Positions 10,200-22,500 of a stretch of 64,000 nt of DNA are shown piece after piece. Source of the DNA: Shinisaurus crocodilurus (lineage: Eukaryota; Chordata; Lepidosauria; Squamata; Shinisauridae); NCBI GenBank assembly GCA_021292165.1, contig CM037880.1, positions 186,792,868 to 186,856,867 on the forward strand. The letters are read 5' to 3'. Each line of letters opens with the position of its first letter. Within the stretch, counting starts at the first letter, position 1. Below the pieces are notes generated by a model. That model was not told where the DNA came from, did not search any database, and saw only the letters and a list, made by a program, of their open reading frames with translations. Position numbers and translations under genes: made by a program.

Positions 10200-10338
10200 A
10201 TAACAAGGGACAACAGCATTCTGATTCATGTGCAGAAGTGGAATGGCAACCACACTACTGTCAAAAGAAAATTGGTAGATGGAAATATGGTGTTGGTGAG
10301 TTTCTTTCTCTCAATTAATCTTGGAAAAGACATAACCA

Positions 10339-10377
10339 GGATGTGTATATAGAACTTTTAGTTCTATATACACATCC
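10339..10377. repeat. Perfect 17-bp inverted repeat (hairpin)
   Basis: The arms 10339-10355 (GGATGTGTATATAGAAC) and 10361-10377 are exact reverse complements around a 5-nt loop. It lies about 45 bp after the FABP pseudo-exon 3 donor. It is too symmetric and too A/T-mixed to be a simple microsatellite. Confidence 0.8.
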
Positions 10378-10574
10378 GTGGGACACTGAATATAGAGGAC
10401 AGCATCAGTCAGCTAAATGGCTGTATCATCTTACTAAACCATTGAAACAATACTCCTAGTTTTCTGATTATCTGTTACTATCCATCACATTATGGATGCT
10501 GTGTCAAGGCTGTGTGTGTTGGGGTGGAGAAAGTTAGGGGTCAGATAGCTGGAAAAAAAAACAACAGCAGGGAA

Positions 10575-10765
10575 ACTGAACCTATGAAGTTGCCTGATAC
10601 TGAGTCAGATGATTGGTCTACCTAACCCAATAGTGCCAGCTTTGACTGCCAGTAGCCCTCCAGAGTCTCATGCAGAGATCTTTCCCATCACCTGATCCTT
10701 TTTAAACTGGATACACCAGGGTTTGAACCAGGACTCTTCTGAATGCAAGACCTCTACTGCTCATC
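10575..10765 (-). mobile_element. Second tRNA-derived squamate SINE family (copy 1)
   Basis: On the reverse strand this shows the tRNA-like head region 'agcagtagaggtcttgcatt' and 'ggttcaaaccctgg', a central 'gactctggagggctactggc' block, and the end 'gactcagtatcaggcaactt'. Related copies are at 27870-28058 and 61985-62625. It is diverged and old. Confidence 0.65.
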
Positions 10766-11059
10766 TATGACCCTTCTTCTTTGAGAGAAAGGGGGCAGTT
10801 TAAGCTTTCTCTATCCTCTGTTTCTCCTTTGCATCCCTCTCAGCCAGCTGCAAACACATCTGGGCAACAGGGGGAAGTGGCTAGGAGAGAGGAGTACAGA
10901 TAAGGGAAGAGCTATGCACAGGCATCCTGTTTTCAATAGCAGATCTAAATTGGCTGCCAAAACATCTAGTCCTCATGTATTTTAAGTATCTAGCCGTAGA
11001 CACACACATAAATGATTTACATATCAGTTTTTTTACCATTTGTATTTATTTTATTTAAA

Positions 11060-12060
11060 GTACTTAGATTTATTTTATATAATCAATTTGTAGACCACTT
11101 ACAATGTCTGAAAGGAGATCTCGTAGTGGTTTGCAATACAAGATTAAAATACAAAACAGTTAATGACATTTAAAACTGAAAAAAATTACAGTTGACAAAC
11201 TGGACAGCAGAATCGGTCAGGGAAGACCTCTATGAGCACTTCCTAGATGGCACCTCCCGATTACCAGGGGGAAAGGCATCCCACAATGTGGGTGCCACCG
11301 TGGAACAGGCCCACTTCCGGGTTGCCGCCAGATGGTCACCTGGTGGTTGTACTGCCTCCAGTGATCTCAGCAAGTGCATGGGGCTATATCAGGGAAGGTG
11401 ATCGGCCAGGTTACCTGGTCCCAAGTTGTTCAGACCAGAGCTTTATATGCCAGCAACAAAACCTTGAACCTGGCTTGGTAGCTAATACGCAGCCAGTACA
11501 GTTGCTTTAGCACGGATGTAATATGTGCATGGCAAGGCGCCTCACTCAGCATCCTGGCTGCCATAATCTGCAGCAGCTGCAGCTTCCAGATCAAGCAAAA
11601 GATAGCCTCACATAAAGCACATTACAGTAATCTGAACAGAAGTTTTCAATGCATGGACTACAGTGGCCAGGCTATCCTCTCCAGGAAAGGGCATAGTTAG
11701 CACACCAACTGAAGCGGGTATTAGGCACTCCTCAGTGTGGCGTCATTTGGGCTTCTAACGACAATGGTGAATCTGGGAGCACTCTCAAATGACATACTTG
11801 TTGCTTCTGAGGGTGTGCAACCCCATATAGAAGAGGCATGGCGAACTTCCCAATTTCCGTACTCTGGAACTGTTTGCACAGAGTCCCCCCCATCTTGTTT
11901 GGATTCATTCTGTTTGTTGGTCCTCATCTAACCCATCATTGTATCCAGACACTGGTTCAAACCATGCATGTCCTGTCCTGATTCAGATGTCACAGGGAAA
12001 CAGAGCTGGGTGTCATCAACATACTGATGACACCTCGCCTCAGATCTCCGAATGACCTGA
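11060..12060 (-). mobile_element. Degraded L2-like LINE, reverse orientation
   Basis: The reverse strand shows the decayed order of an L2-type reverse transcriptase end: a 'gatgttgatgacacccagct' block (palm motif neighbourhood, about 12005-12025), the 'cattacagtaatctg' block, 'gccaggttcaaggttttgtt', then 3' UTR to about 11060. No long frame survives. Confidence 0.6.
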
Positions 12061-13849
12061 TATGCTACTTTTCCGAGATGTTGTTTTTCAGGCCAGAGTG
12101 GCTTGCAAAAAAATAATTCAAACCATAAAACAGTTTTATGCACAAGCAATCCAGTTACAAAAGCGAAGGACAGCAGCAGTTTAAAACTCAACTCACTTCA
12201 ATTTTTAATGGAACACTATTTGAAACCCGTTTTATGTTCCATTAAAAAAAACTAACAACAATGGGTCTATACATACCTACATACTTTGGGAGAGAGTTCC
12301 AAACATATGGGATCACTACTGAAAATTGGTGGCCTCTTTAATGATTATATAAAATGTCTCCAGGGTTTCAGATAGGGGTGTTTCTTAGCACTACCTGGAG
12401 AAATCAAGGATTGAATTGGGGGCCTTTTGCATGTAAAACATGTGCTCTACCAAGGGTTGTGTTAACTGTACTTACACTGCAATGGTGCATCAGCTTCTTA
12501 AATTGATACAAGGAACCCACAACAAAGTGTTTGGGTCTAATCCAAAATACAGGTTTGTGCCAGTTACTGCTTAGCAGATAGAAATGGTTAATTATGTTGC
12601 TGAAAGTATAGCATTTCTTGCAGAGTTGTCTGAAAAGCCTTTGCATGTCTAATCTCTTCACTAAGTCCTTTCTTCAAACAGTTCTTCAAGGGCAGGAGAT
12701 GGTACCAGCTAGTACTGAGTACAGCAGGATTAAAATCATGCTTATCAGTTAACTTGGGTTGGGAAAAGCTGTCAGACTAAGGGAAATAATATCTCTATCT
12801 ACACATTTTACTTAGGGCCTCTCTTAATTTTTTGCAAAGGTTGCTTTAATGTACTAAAGTATTCGTTCATGTGGGTTTGTGGAGGAAAAACTCCTTTGAA
12901 ATGCAAGACTGTACACTCAAACTTTGAAGTAGGCCTAAATATGTGCATCATATTTCATAATTTTAAACCACTGAATGAAATTAAGACAAGAGGGAATATA
13001 GACCATGGCAAGGCTCCAAACAACTTTGCAACAATTTGAATGGCTAACTATAGGCCAAGTCAAAAACAGGGGAGGAAGCCCCCCGCAAAAAAGTGTCTCT
13101 CTAGCTCCCATTTAGAAACTGAGACTTCCCAGGGCAACTCTGGAGTGGCATCCGAGAGCCAAACTGCACATGATGCTAATGGTGCCATGTTTCTTATGTA
13201 AGTATCAGCTGAGGAGAAGCCTGACTCTAAGCAGCCTTGGACTGGAGGCAAAGCTTAACTCTCTGCTGTGGCCCAACAAAAATGTCCTCTCAGAACCTAT
13301 TATTTGCAGCTCAAGGGAAGTTTCCATAGGTACCAATACAGGCTTTCTTTGAAATGCAAATAGCAACTTTGGGGAGGGGACTTTTGTCTTTCCTACCCAA
13401 TTGCCAGCTTTCACAATGATCAGATGGGAAAGCCAAGTGATTGGTTCAGCTTATGCTGTTCCTCTGTTCACACGCATACTGCAGCTGTATCAAGACTGCA
13501 CAAAGAAGCTGCCCCCAACACCAGTGCCAGGGAAAGTAAATGTGATCTTGGTCTCAATTATATCAGGAAACATGGGTAGCACATGAGGTTGACAGTCACT
13601 TTCATTCTTCAGGATTGGAACTTGTAGCTTTAGCATTTTAAATTAACTTTTGGCAGGTAGTTGGGCAAGTAATGGTTGACTATGTTATATAGGATATCTA
13701 GAACTGGAGCATCCCCAAGGGATGGCTGTCCAGAATCTGCTTGAAGGCCTTCAGTGTGGGAGAGCCAACCAACCATCTAGGTAATTAGTTCCATTATCAA
13801 ACTGCTCTTACCAAGAAATTTCTCCAAGTGTTCCAATGAAATGTATTTA
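12061..13849. other. Intergenic stretch, no gene seen
   Basis: No exon with paired splice sites and recognisable coding, and no clear repeat identity. Short frames at 13170-13414 on both strands overlap each other and look spurious. Confidence 0.45.
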
Positions 13850-15120
13850 TTTCTTATATTTATTAATCGCCCATCTGGCTGGTCACCCGGCCACCCTGGG
13901 CGATGTACAATTAAAACAATACAATAAAACAATACAATAAAATATGATAATCAAAACAGTATAAAAATTCTTTTAAAATCCTAACCCACCCCATATTCCC
14001 GCCTGAACAGCCATGTTTTTAATGCACGGCAGAAGCTCATCATGGAGGGGGCATGGAGAAGGTCACTGGGGAGGGAGTTCCATAACGTGGGGGCCGCCAC
14101 AGAGAAGGCCCTCTTCCTAGTCCCCACCAGCCTGGCTGCTCTGGCTGATGGGACAAGGAGAAGGCCGTCCGTGGCAGATCTTGTTGAGCGGCCTACTTGA
14201 TGTTGCTGGAGGCACTCCTGGAGATAAACTGGACCGGAGCCGTGTAGGGTTTTAAAGGTCAAAACCAACACCTTGAATTCGGCTTGCCAAGCAACTGGTA
14301 GCCAGTGCAACTCCTTAAGCACTGGCGTGATGTGATCTCGCTGGCGGCTGCCCTTAATCAGGCAAGCCGCAGCGTTCTTTACCAGCTGAAGCTTCCGAAC
14401 CATCTTCCAGGGTAACCCCACGTAGAGCGCATTACAGTAGTCTAGGCGAGAGGAGACCAAGGCATGAACCACTGATGGGAGCAGATGATTAGGAAGGTGG
14501 GGCGCAGCTGCCGTATCAGATGGAGTTGATACAGCGCTGCCCGGCTCACAGCTGAGCTGACACCTGAGCCTCCATGGATAGCTGGGAATCTAGAATGACC
14601 CCCAAGTTGCAGACCTGGTCCTTCAGGGGGAGGTGTACCCCATTCAGCACCAGGTCAACATCCCCTAACCTTCCCTTGTCTCCCACCAGAAGTACCTCGG
14701 TCTTGTCGGGGTTCAGTTTCAACATGTTCCTTCCCATCCAGCCACCCACTGCCTCCAGGCACTTGGACAGGGTCTCAACGGCCAACCTTGGTGAGGACTT
14801 GAAAGAGGTAGAGCTGCGTGTCATCCACATATTGATGACACCGCACCCCAAACCTCCTGATGATAGTCCCCAGCGGCTTTAGGTAGATGTTGAATAGCAT
14901 CGGGGAGAGGATGGAATTCTGCGGCACCCCACAAGTGAGCAGCCGAGGGTCCGAAACCTCCTCCCCAAGAACTACCCTCTGATACCTTCCAGAGAGGAAG
15001 GACCAGAACCACTGTAATACAGTGCCTCCGATACCCAACCCCTCCAGGCGGTCCAGGAGGATACCTTCTACCTTCCTCCAACTTAAGTCCATTAGATCTA
15101 GTCCTTCCCTCTGGGGTAGC
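13850..15120 (-). mobile_element. L2-like LINE carrying the reverse transcriptase palm, reverse orientation
   Basis: On the reverse strand, 15128-14775 encodes RT palm blocks including FLSGRYQRVVLGEEVSD, TCGVPQNSILSPMLFNIYLK and the catalytic YVDDTQLY. After a frame break, 14851-14546 gives MGRNMLKLNPDKTEVLLVGD. After another, 14472-13981 gives the end of the domain (SSRLDYCNALYVGLP, LQLVKNAAACLIKGS, HITPVLKELHWLPVA). The 3' UTR ends near 13850 in the 'cgggtgaccagccagatggg' block also seen at 9310-9330. At least two frameshifts mean it is not active. Confidence 0.88.
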
Positions 15121-15164
15121 AGAGACAAAGTCTTTGCCGTCTATGTTACAGCCCTTCAGTTTGA

Positions 15165-15450
15165 TAATTTGAGGTGTGCTACAAGGTTCTGCCTTGTAAA
15201 CATACCCAGTTCCTTAAACCTTTCCTTGTAGGACTGGTTTTCCATACTGCTGACCATGTTCATTGCCTTCCTCTGAACCCGTTTCAATTTGTCTATATCC
15301 TTCTTAAAGTGTGGCACCCAGAACTGGACACAGATGAGGTCTGATTAGCGTAGAATAAAGTGACACTATTATTTCTTGTACTTTTTGGCTCCGTTAATGC
15401 AGCCTAAAATCACATTAGCCTTTCTTGCAGCTACTGACTGCTGACTCATT
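15165..15450 (-). mobile_element. CR1 fragment, reverse orientation
   Basis: The reverse strand contains the CR1 blocks 'gtccagttctgggtgccaca', 'aaggatatagacaaattgaa' and 'aaggtttaaggaactgggta', which align in order with 2190-2320 of the CR1 copy at 1930-2704. It is heavily diverged. Confidence 0.75.
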
Positions 15451-17065
15451 GTTCTTTCATATCATACCATGTACAGTACTGGAGTGGAAATGTTCCACAC
15501 ACCAAAGATCCTCATGAGAAGCATGCTACACAATATGGTGATTGCATGAACACAGCACTAACAGTTCTCTGAAAAGAATCCATGTGATAAGCCATAGGCT
15601 AGATCACGCACTTTGGACTTTCTTAAACTCAACAACTGCACTGAGGGGTTAACCAATGAAATCTGGTGAAGCTTTAAGAACAGCTTATAATGGTTGCAGG
15701 AAAAATGTCCTAATTTTTGCTGGGTATAAGAAAGCCTTTGGACCTAGGAGACATCTTTACATCTTTGGTGTAATGTAATATCCTTTTGATAAGGTAGGGA
15801 TAGTAAGCTTATGTGAACAACCATAAAGCATCCACCAAACCAGACACAAGAGAAAATACTCTTATTCCTTGGGATGTCAACTGCAGCAAACTGATGGAGA
15901 GTGAAAGAGATAAAGTTGCAAAAAATTATATTTGGTTATTTCACAAATATGACAACTATATTAGTGTATTAGTGCTAATAAGAGGAAGCATTAGCAATGA
16001 GCAGCTTTTTAATCTGGTGAACTGAGTCCCTCTACTGGCCGATGGTTAACAACTGTACATCTACTAGAAGTAACCTATACAGTCCATCTCATTTTAACTC
16101 AAAGTAAAGGAACACATATTGTTCTTTTTCAAAATGATGAACACAAGTAAGGCTAACCCTTCCCTTACACACACACAATTTGCAAACCTTTTCCTCTTAC
16201 TGTTTTAAAACTAATTTTTTAAAAATAATACACTCCTCTCAAAAACATATCTTCATTATTTTTTAAGGCAACAATGAATACAGCATCATGGCAAGGCTAC
16301 ACCCATCCATTATGTTGGAACATACTGGATAAGTTGGGAATGGATATACAGTTTCAGACTGATTCTTAAGAAAACCATGATAATGAAAATGTGATTTTTT
16401 AAATAGGCTGAGTAATAATTGTTCGGTGTGTAAGACTTGAAGCTTGTAAGTTTCTGAAAGGCAACAAATTAATGCAGTAGGGGAAAAGAATATTCATGAA
16501 CATTTCCCAGCGAGAGTCTTTATTACTTCAGTACATTTCAAAACGATGTTCACTTTACAGAGTATATCCACTTCATATGAGCATTTTTCTTACTTAGATT
16601 TCATAGAAAAGCCTAGAATTTCTCTATTTGGCCTGCTGTGCTAAGGAATCATTCCAACACTTTTGAAAAATGTAAAATCCTGAAGGTTGTTTAAATACAA
16701 GAAACATCTATAGGCAGCTTGCATCAAGTTGTCCCCTTGCACTGGTGCTAGAGGACTTGCCCCAAATCCTATGTACCATTATTTCAGCACAGCGGTTCAC
16801 AAGACTGACTCATAAGACTCATCATTAAACCAGCTCCGGGAATGCATGCCCAACTGAAAATAACAGCAACTGAGGATGGAGCTAGGAAGAGTTTGCCTCT
16901 ACAATGGCTATGGACCCATATAATTCTAAAGAAAATGAAACTGAAAAAATTATCTTATTAGTTACATTTAGTTTGGTAATTATCATTATTTGGGAGAAAA
17001 TCCTTATTCTAGTTTTGCAGCACCTGCATGGTTATGGTTGTACTAGAAGAACTAACATAATGGAA
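15451..17065. other. Intergenic stretch, no gene seen
   Basis: AT-rich sequence without recognisable exons or repeats. The 70-codon frames at 15813 and 16904 show no domain and no splice context. Confidence 0.45.
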
Positions 17066-17210
17066 GATATTTTATTTATTAATTATATTTATACCCCGCC
17101 TTTTTTCCTGCGGCTTACATAATCCTCCTCTCCATTTTATCCTCACAATAACCCTGTGAGGTAGGTTAGGCTGAGAGTCAGTGACTGGCCCAAAGTCACC
17201 CAGTGAGTTT
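17066..17210 (-). mobile_element. Sauria SINE, truncated
   Basis: Contains the reverse of the tail ('ataccccgccttttttcctg') and body ('tcactgactctcagcctaac' on the reverse strand). It stops after the conserved 'aaactcactgggtgactttg' block, so the tRNA-like head is missing. Confidence 0.8.
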
Positions 17211-18420
17211 TTCCAGTGTTGTGAACAGGTCACCAGTACACTGGGAACCACCACTGTCAGATGAATCAGAACAAAAAGCATCTTGTGACAAAGATATGGG
17301 TAGAGATAGGAGGCCTGCATGCTATATTGAAAGCTAGTTGGCCAAAGATCCAGCTATGCAAGTACAAGCCCATACACACTTAAGGTACGATTTAAGTCAA
17401 TATTCCCGGATCTTACAAGGCTCATTCACTGAATGTCCCAATGATTCTTTACATTTATAGTTTTCTTTCTTCTAACAGATGGCAACGGTCAACTAGTTTA
17501 CAGCAAATAAGGTTGCCACATTCACCCTGACAGATAAATCCCTGAAAGAGGGGTAGCTGTGTTGCTGAAAATGCAACGAAAGGTCTTGTAGCACCTTAAA
17601 GACCAATAAATATACAGTATATTGTAGCATAAGCCAGGGGTAGATGACCTCGTGCCCTCCAGCTGTTTTGGACTAAAATTCCCATAAACCTCAGCCAGCA
17701 TGACCCAATGGTAAGGGATTTATCACCCCGTCTAGAAGATATTGTGAAGGAGGAAAGAAAAGGACAGTTCTCTGAGCAATTGCAGCATGATCAAACCAAA
17801 GTTTTGTACTTTGAAGTACCGCCAATTTCAAGAGCTTTAAGTAAACAATTTACCATTGCTTTCAGAATACTTAACTTTGGCTGGACCATGACTTAAAACT
17901 GTAATTACATCCTCTGTCTATCTAAGAGGATATCTGACAGGCCAGCACTGACAAGATGTATGTGAAATACTATATAAACACCACCACGGGGAAAATATGA
18001 AAAACCAAAGTTGGCAAATGCAGAATCAGAATCTTTCCATCATAATGCTAATGGGAAAGCCATTTGCAGGGAAGACTTGGCAGGCAGGTGGTACTCAATG
18101 ATTCTCTCCAGTAGGGTCTCTCCCAGATAGTTTTTAAAGGCTTCCCTCACCCCCACCACCCAGGGGGCAATTGCAAGGGAGAATCACTGGCATGGGAGGA
18201 GGTAAGCGCCTCTCCCACCTGCTGGCTGCCCTGCCTTTGCAAATGCCTGCAGACGTCCCCATTAAATTGTCAAACATAGAGTTGGGACCATGGATTTGCC
18301 ATGACAGTGGTGGTGTCTGCATGTCATGCTAAGCCAGAATTGGTTACCATAAACACTGCTAGTGCACACTGCTTGATCATTCTCACTTGTCTCCTGCTGC
18401 CAGTGGGATTCTAGCCTCAT
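17211..18420. other. Intergenic stretch with MITE traces
   Basis: About 17545-17620 shares 'gtcttgtagcaccttaaaga' with the reverse of 62490-62515. About 17633-17705 resembles one end of the MITE at 23593-23730 ('ggcaacttgtggccctccag' type). No gene is seen. Confidence 0.4.
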
Positions 18421-18655
18421 AATATTTATTTAATTATATTTATACCCCACCTTTTTTCCTGGAAGGAACCCAAGGCAGCTTACATAATCCTCCTCCTCCT
18501 CTCCATTTTATCCTCACAACAACCCTGTGAGGTAAGGTAGGCCGAGAGTCAGTGACTGGCCCAAAGTCACCCATGAGTTTCATGGCCGAGCGGGGAATAG
18601 AACCCGGATCTCCCGAGTCCCAGTCCAACACTCTCACCACTATGCCACACTGGCC
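18421..18655 (-). mobile_element. Sauria SINE
   Basis: Near full-length reverse copy. The tail 'ataccccaccttttttcctg' is at the left, and the head (reverse of AGTGTGGCATAGTGGTGAGAG) ends at about 18655. Confidence 0.88.
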
Positions 18656-19391
18656 CAAGCCAGAGATCCTGGTTTGGATGTAAACAAACCAGGGAACCTC
18701 TGCCCGTGGTTTGTCTAGCTTCTCCCTCTGGCAGGAAGAGCCAAGTGGGAGCGATCAAGCAGTATGCATCAACAAGCTTCCTCGTTCACAGTAAGCCAGA
18801 ATTCCCAACAATTCTGCCTTACTGTGATGTCTGAACAGAGCCAGTGTCTAGTTTGGTCTTCAGATTACAAAGCAAGTTTGTGTACTTGTGGGTTTTGTAG
18901 CAATAAAATTCATTTTTTTCCTTGGAGCATCATTCGTGAACCTTCTTGCCACTTTTAAGTATGTTTTTCTCCTCTTAAAATATTCAGCCATGGATTTCTT
19001 CTTTTAAACACCTATATCAGAATGCACAGGGGGACACACACCATGTATGACAGTCTGTGGCATGGGTCTAACAAACTTGTTCTGAAATGAAGCAACCCTG
19101 AACTACTAATGGCATACATGGTACACACACACAACATACCAAATCCTGAGATAAAATAATCCACCCCAGCCCCCAACACAGCCCAGATATTATCCGGTCG
19201 GAGAAGGGAAGCCATGACGCTCAAAAACAGTTTTACAAATGTTCATGTGCCATTCACACAAGACAAAAGAAATGCCCAGAAACATTGGGGATGGGAAGGG
19301 TTTAACTATCACGCTTTGAAATGTCAGGATTCAGCAGCAACTGTGCCTGCCACCCTACTCAAATACAAAGGGTGTGCTTTGCACAGAAAAC

Positions 19392-19397
19392 TTTATT
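19392..19397 (-). terminator. Candidate IMPA1 polyadenylation signal
   Basis: A reverse-strand AATAAA lies 67 nt after the IMPA1 stop codon. It is the first such hexamer downstream. Whether it is the used site is not shown. Confidence 0.45.
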
Positions 19398-19464
19398 AAA
19401 ATGTATTTATATACAGACCAGCTGATGGGAATTCTCAATGGCAGGGACAGTGCAACTTAGCATC

Positions 19465-19583
19465 TTAATTTGTCACATCATCCCTTTGAAAAGGAATGAC
19501 CTGAAGCTCTTTCGCTATCCGCTCTGCTATTACTTGGCTATTTGCAGCAATTAGTCTTCTGGACATCAAATCAAATGGCCCTC
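19465..19583 (-). CDS. IMPA1: IMPA1 last coding exon
   Basis: Encodes the end of the protein, [19 protein letters not shown] onward, finishing in PFQRDDVTN and TAA. The acceptor is 'ttttcctag' just above 19583. The first codon is split: G from the previous exon plus GA. Confidence 0.95.
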
Positions 19584-22500
19584 CTAGGAAAAGACAAACA
19601 CACACACACAGAAAAGTACAATTGGTTTGTAGCCTTAAATCTGTCCTAATATTATGAAGTAAATCAAGATAGAAGGAGTTGTATCCAATGGTGTCCCTCT
19701 GATCATGGAAAGTGGGGGAGGTGGTTGCTCTAGCAGGAAGGAGCAAAGCAGAAGCGAACAGGTTGCACGCACCAGCGTGTAGCCCACTCCTGGTAAACCA
19801 GGATTCTCTGAAATTCTAGCTTACCATTGCATCCGAATGCAACCAGTGATTTCACAGTGACAGGGAAAAGCACATGCAATAAAACTTGGGTAGTAGTCAT
19901 ATTAATCTGGTATGTCTTTCAGGACAAAAAAAAAGGTGGATGTAATCCAGAAGAAATTAGTGGGTGTAATCCAGCAGAAATCAGATGCGTTAATGCTGTT
20001 ATCCCACTGAATGGAACACAGTTCAATGCTCAAGCCCCACCCAACATTTTCTAGATTGTGCTCTTCATATTTAGCTAGTTGGCCATTGTTAACTGCACAC
20101 AAATAATACACTTCTTTCCATTAAGAAAACAAAAAGAAAATGGTCAGGTTATGTTTCTGACATATTTTACCAGAGACATCTAGCAGCACTCCGCCTGCTT
20201 CGGTAAGAATAATTCCAGCTCCTGCCATATCCCAGCAATGAATCCCCATCTCATAATAGGCATCTGCTCCTCCTGTTGCCACCAGGCACATATTTATAGC
20301 TGCTGTTCCAACCGCTCTAATCCTAAAACAGATAATGTACATTAATGCAATGAGAATTAAAACCCAGTCTTACAATGAAATATTTACAGCAATCACCTGT
20401 CATTTGCAATGTAAAAACGCAGATGCAAAGTTTGTTGCAGTTAAGTCCTATTGACTTCTTTGGGCTCTAAATGCAACTAACCTGGCCTGGGTCGAACTAA
20501 ACCCTGAGAGCCAGTGTGGTGCAGTGGTTAGAGTGTTGGACTTGTGAGACCTGGGTTCAAGTCCCCACTCAGCCATGAAGCTCACTGGGTGACTTTGGGC
20601 CAGTCAGTGACTCTCAGTATAGTATACTCTCAGTAGTATATGGGTAGATTCATGCTGGGAGAGGCGCTCTGTCATGTATTGTAGTCCTGAGCCATGTAAG
20701 GCTTTATGGGTTAAAACCAGCACCTTAAATCAGGCTCAAAAACATACAGGCAGCCAGTGCAAGTGGGCCAGAATCGGTGTTATATGTTCGGACTTTCTGG
20801 GCAGCACAGACAGAGACTTTTCACAGATTCATAGATCATAGCGTTGGAAGGGGCCTACAAGGCCATCAAGTCCAACCCCCTGCTCAATGCAGGAAACTAG
20901 AGGAGGGGTCTCCCATCCAAGTAATAACCAGGCCTGACCCTGCTTAGCTTTCCACACCCAGACAAGCTGAGCCAACATGAGCCACAGGCGAACATTGCTT
21001 CTTGGCCTTCTGGCTAAGATCAAGTGACCTTTGAATAACATACCCTTGTGGAATTTATGGTTGGGACATGCAACCCAGAACACCCAGTTAGCCTCACTTA
21101 AGAACTGTTATAAATGTTGATGTTCTCTCTCTTGCCCTGCCTTCCCCAGTCATCCCACTGAGGATTTTATCCATTACATGTTTTTGCTACTGTTCGTAAC
21201 TTTAAAAAGAGAAACACATTAAATAATTTTAAAAAGAACAAATGGCAGTAAAGTTTTTAAATCCTATTTGTTGCAAGAATTAAGCTGAGACAATCAAAAT
21301 CACTTTGCTGTCATGTGGACCTCATACTGTCATTCGTGAGTAACTTACTGCACTGCCAGAAGCAGGCCTGTGGCTTATACAGGCCTGTGGCTTATGCTGG
21401 CTCAGCTTGTCTGTGCATGGAAAGCTAAGCAGGGTCCGGCCTGGTTATTACTTGGATGGGAGACCCCTCCTCTAGTTTCCTGCACTGAGCAGGGGGTTGG
21501 ACATGATAGCCTTGTAGGCTCCTTCCAACTCTATGATCTATGAAATCTATAAGCAAGGAGCTCCCTGCAGTAACACCCTCCCCGTCACATCTCCCACAGT
21601 ACTACCTTCTCCGCTGCTACCTCCCCCCAACTCCTAGCCCTCGTTTCTTTGTTTCTTGCTTCTACACTACCTCCCATATCTGGAGTAAGGGGGAACACAG
21701 TGCCTGGTCCCCAAGGGATAGGGGGAAGACTACAGTCAAAGTTCTTTCCACTGTGGATACCCCTTTTCTTATCAGAGCAAGAGCTTGTCTTCTGCTCACA
21801 CTGTATGGGACAACATGCCGTCAGTCCTTCAGCCAGTATACTAGATCGGGGACATCCTTATTTGGGCTCTTGGGTAGGATGGAAAGGAGAATGGTTCCTT
21901 TAGTTTCTGGGAATACTTTTGTTGTGCTTATGTGCCAAATCTTACAAGGAAGTGCCAAGAAGAATGCAAATAAAAACAGAAACAAGGAAGATGCCATACC
22001 CATGAATAGGAATGCTGAGGAGTCTTTGCATGTTAGAAAGAACCGTTTTTATAACTTCAGGATCACGGCTGGATCCCAGCTCTGACACCAAGAGTGCTTT
22101 TGTAATATCTGCAAAAGGGGAAAAATATATATATAAAAGATAAATCAAGCCTACCGATTATATTCATTTACATTTGGTCAGTGTTGTTCAGAGAGAACAA
22201 AGCCAATATTTAAGACAGGCACTAACAAAATATATTGCCCAAAGCACATCAGTATTTTGCATAGGGGTGTTGAGTCATGGCCTTCCCTGCCCATGGACTT
22301 ATTTGGATTTACATAGCGCCCTTCAGCAAACCTTTGACTTCTAACAAGATCTAAAGTGAAGTACAAGGTTGATCTAACAGGCTCCAACCAAGGGCCAACC
22401 CTATTGCATCAACCTTGTGCTCTGCAAGGCTCTGGCCAATCTTCCATTGTCTCCTGCCGTGAACATTGTGCCTGGGTGCCTACTAGCGTACATTAAATGG

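Larger units (their letters stand above)
7374..10295 (+). pseudogene. Broken fatty-acid-binding-protein gene (FABP4/PMP2/FABP9 group)
   Basis: Exon 1 (7374-7446) encodes MPEQFPGTWKLVLSENFDEY and MKEL and ends at a GT donor at the position normal for FABPs (24 codons + 1 base). Exon 2 (9575-9731) has good acceptor and donor and recognisable NEISFRLGQEFEETTMDN, but it is 157 nt instead of the usual 173. Its first part has lost 16 nt, and two further frameshifts give stops. Exon 3 keeps LIHVQKWNGNHTTVKRKLVD and a donor after 10295. Its 5' edge and acceptor are replaced by a Sauria SINE ending at about 10199. No exon 4 was found. Intact FABPs are about 132-aa cytosolic lipid chaperones. The location next to IMPA1 fits the vertebrate FABP cluster. 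The strand is opposite to IMPA1, whereas human FABP4/9/12 share its strand. The paralogue is not certain. Confidence 0.88.

Noticed and set aside
15022..15231. 69-codon + frame
   Set aside because: Spans the junction of two reverse-oriented LINE fragments.
21540..22085. 181-codon + strand frame
   Set aside because: It lies antisense across IMPA1 coding exon 22000-22108, starts in a SINE tail and has no recognisable domain.
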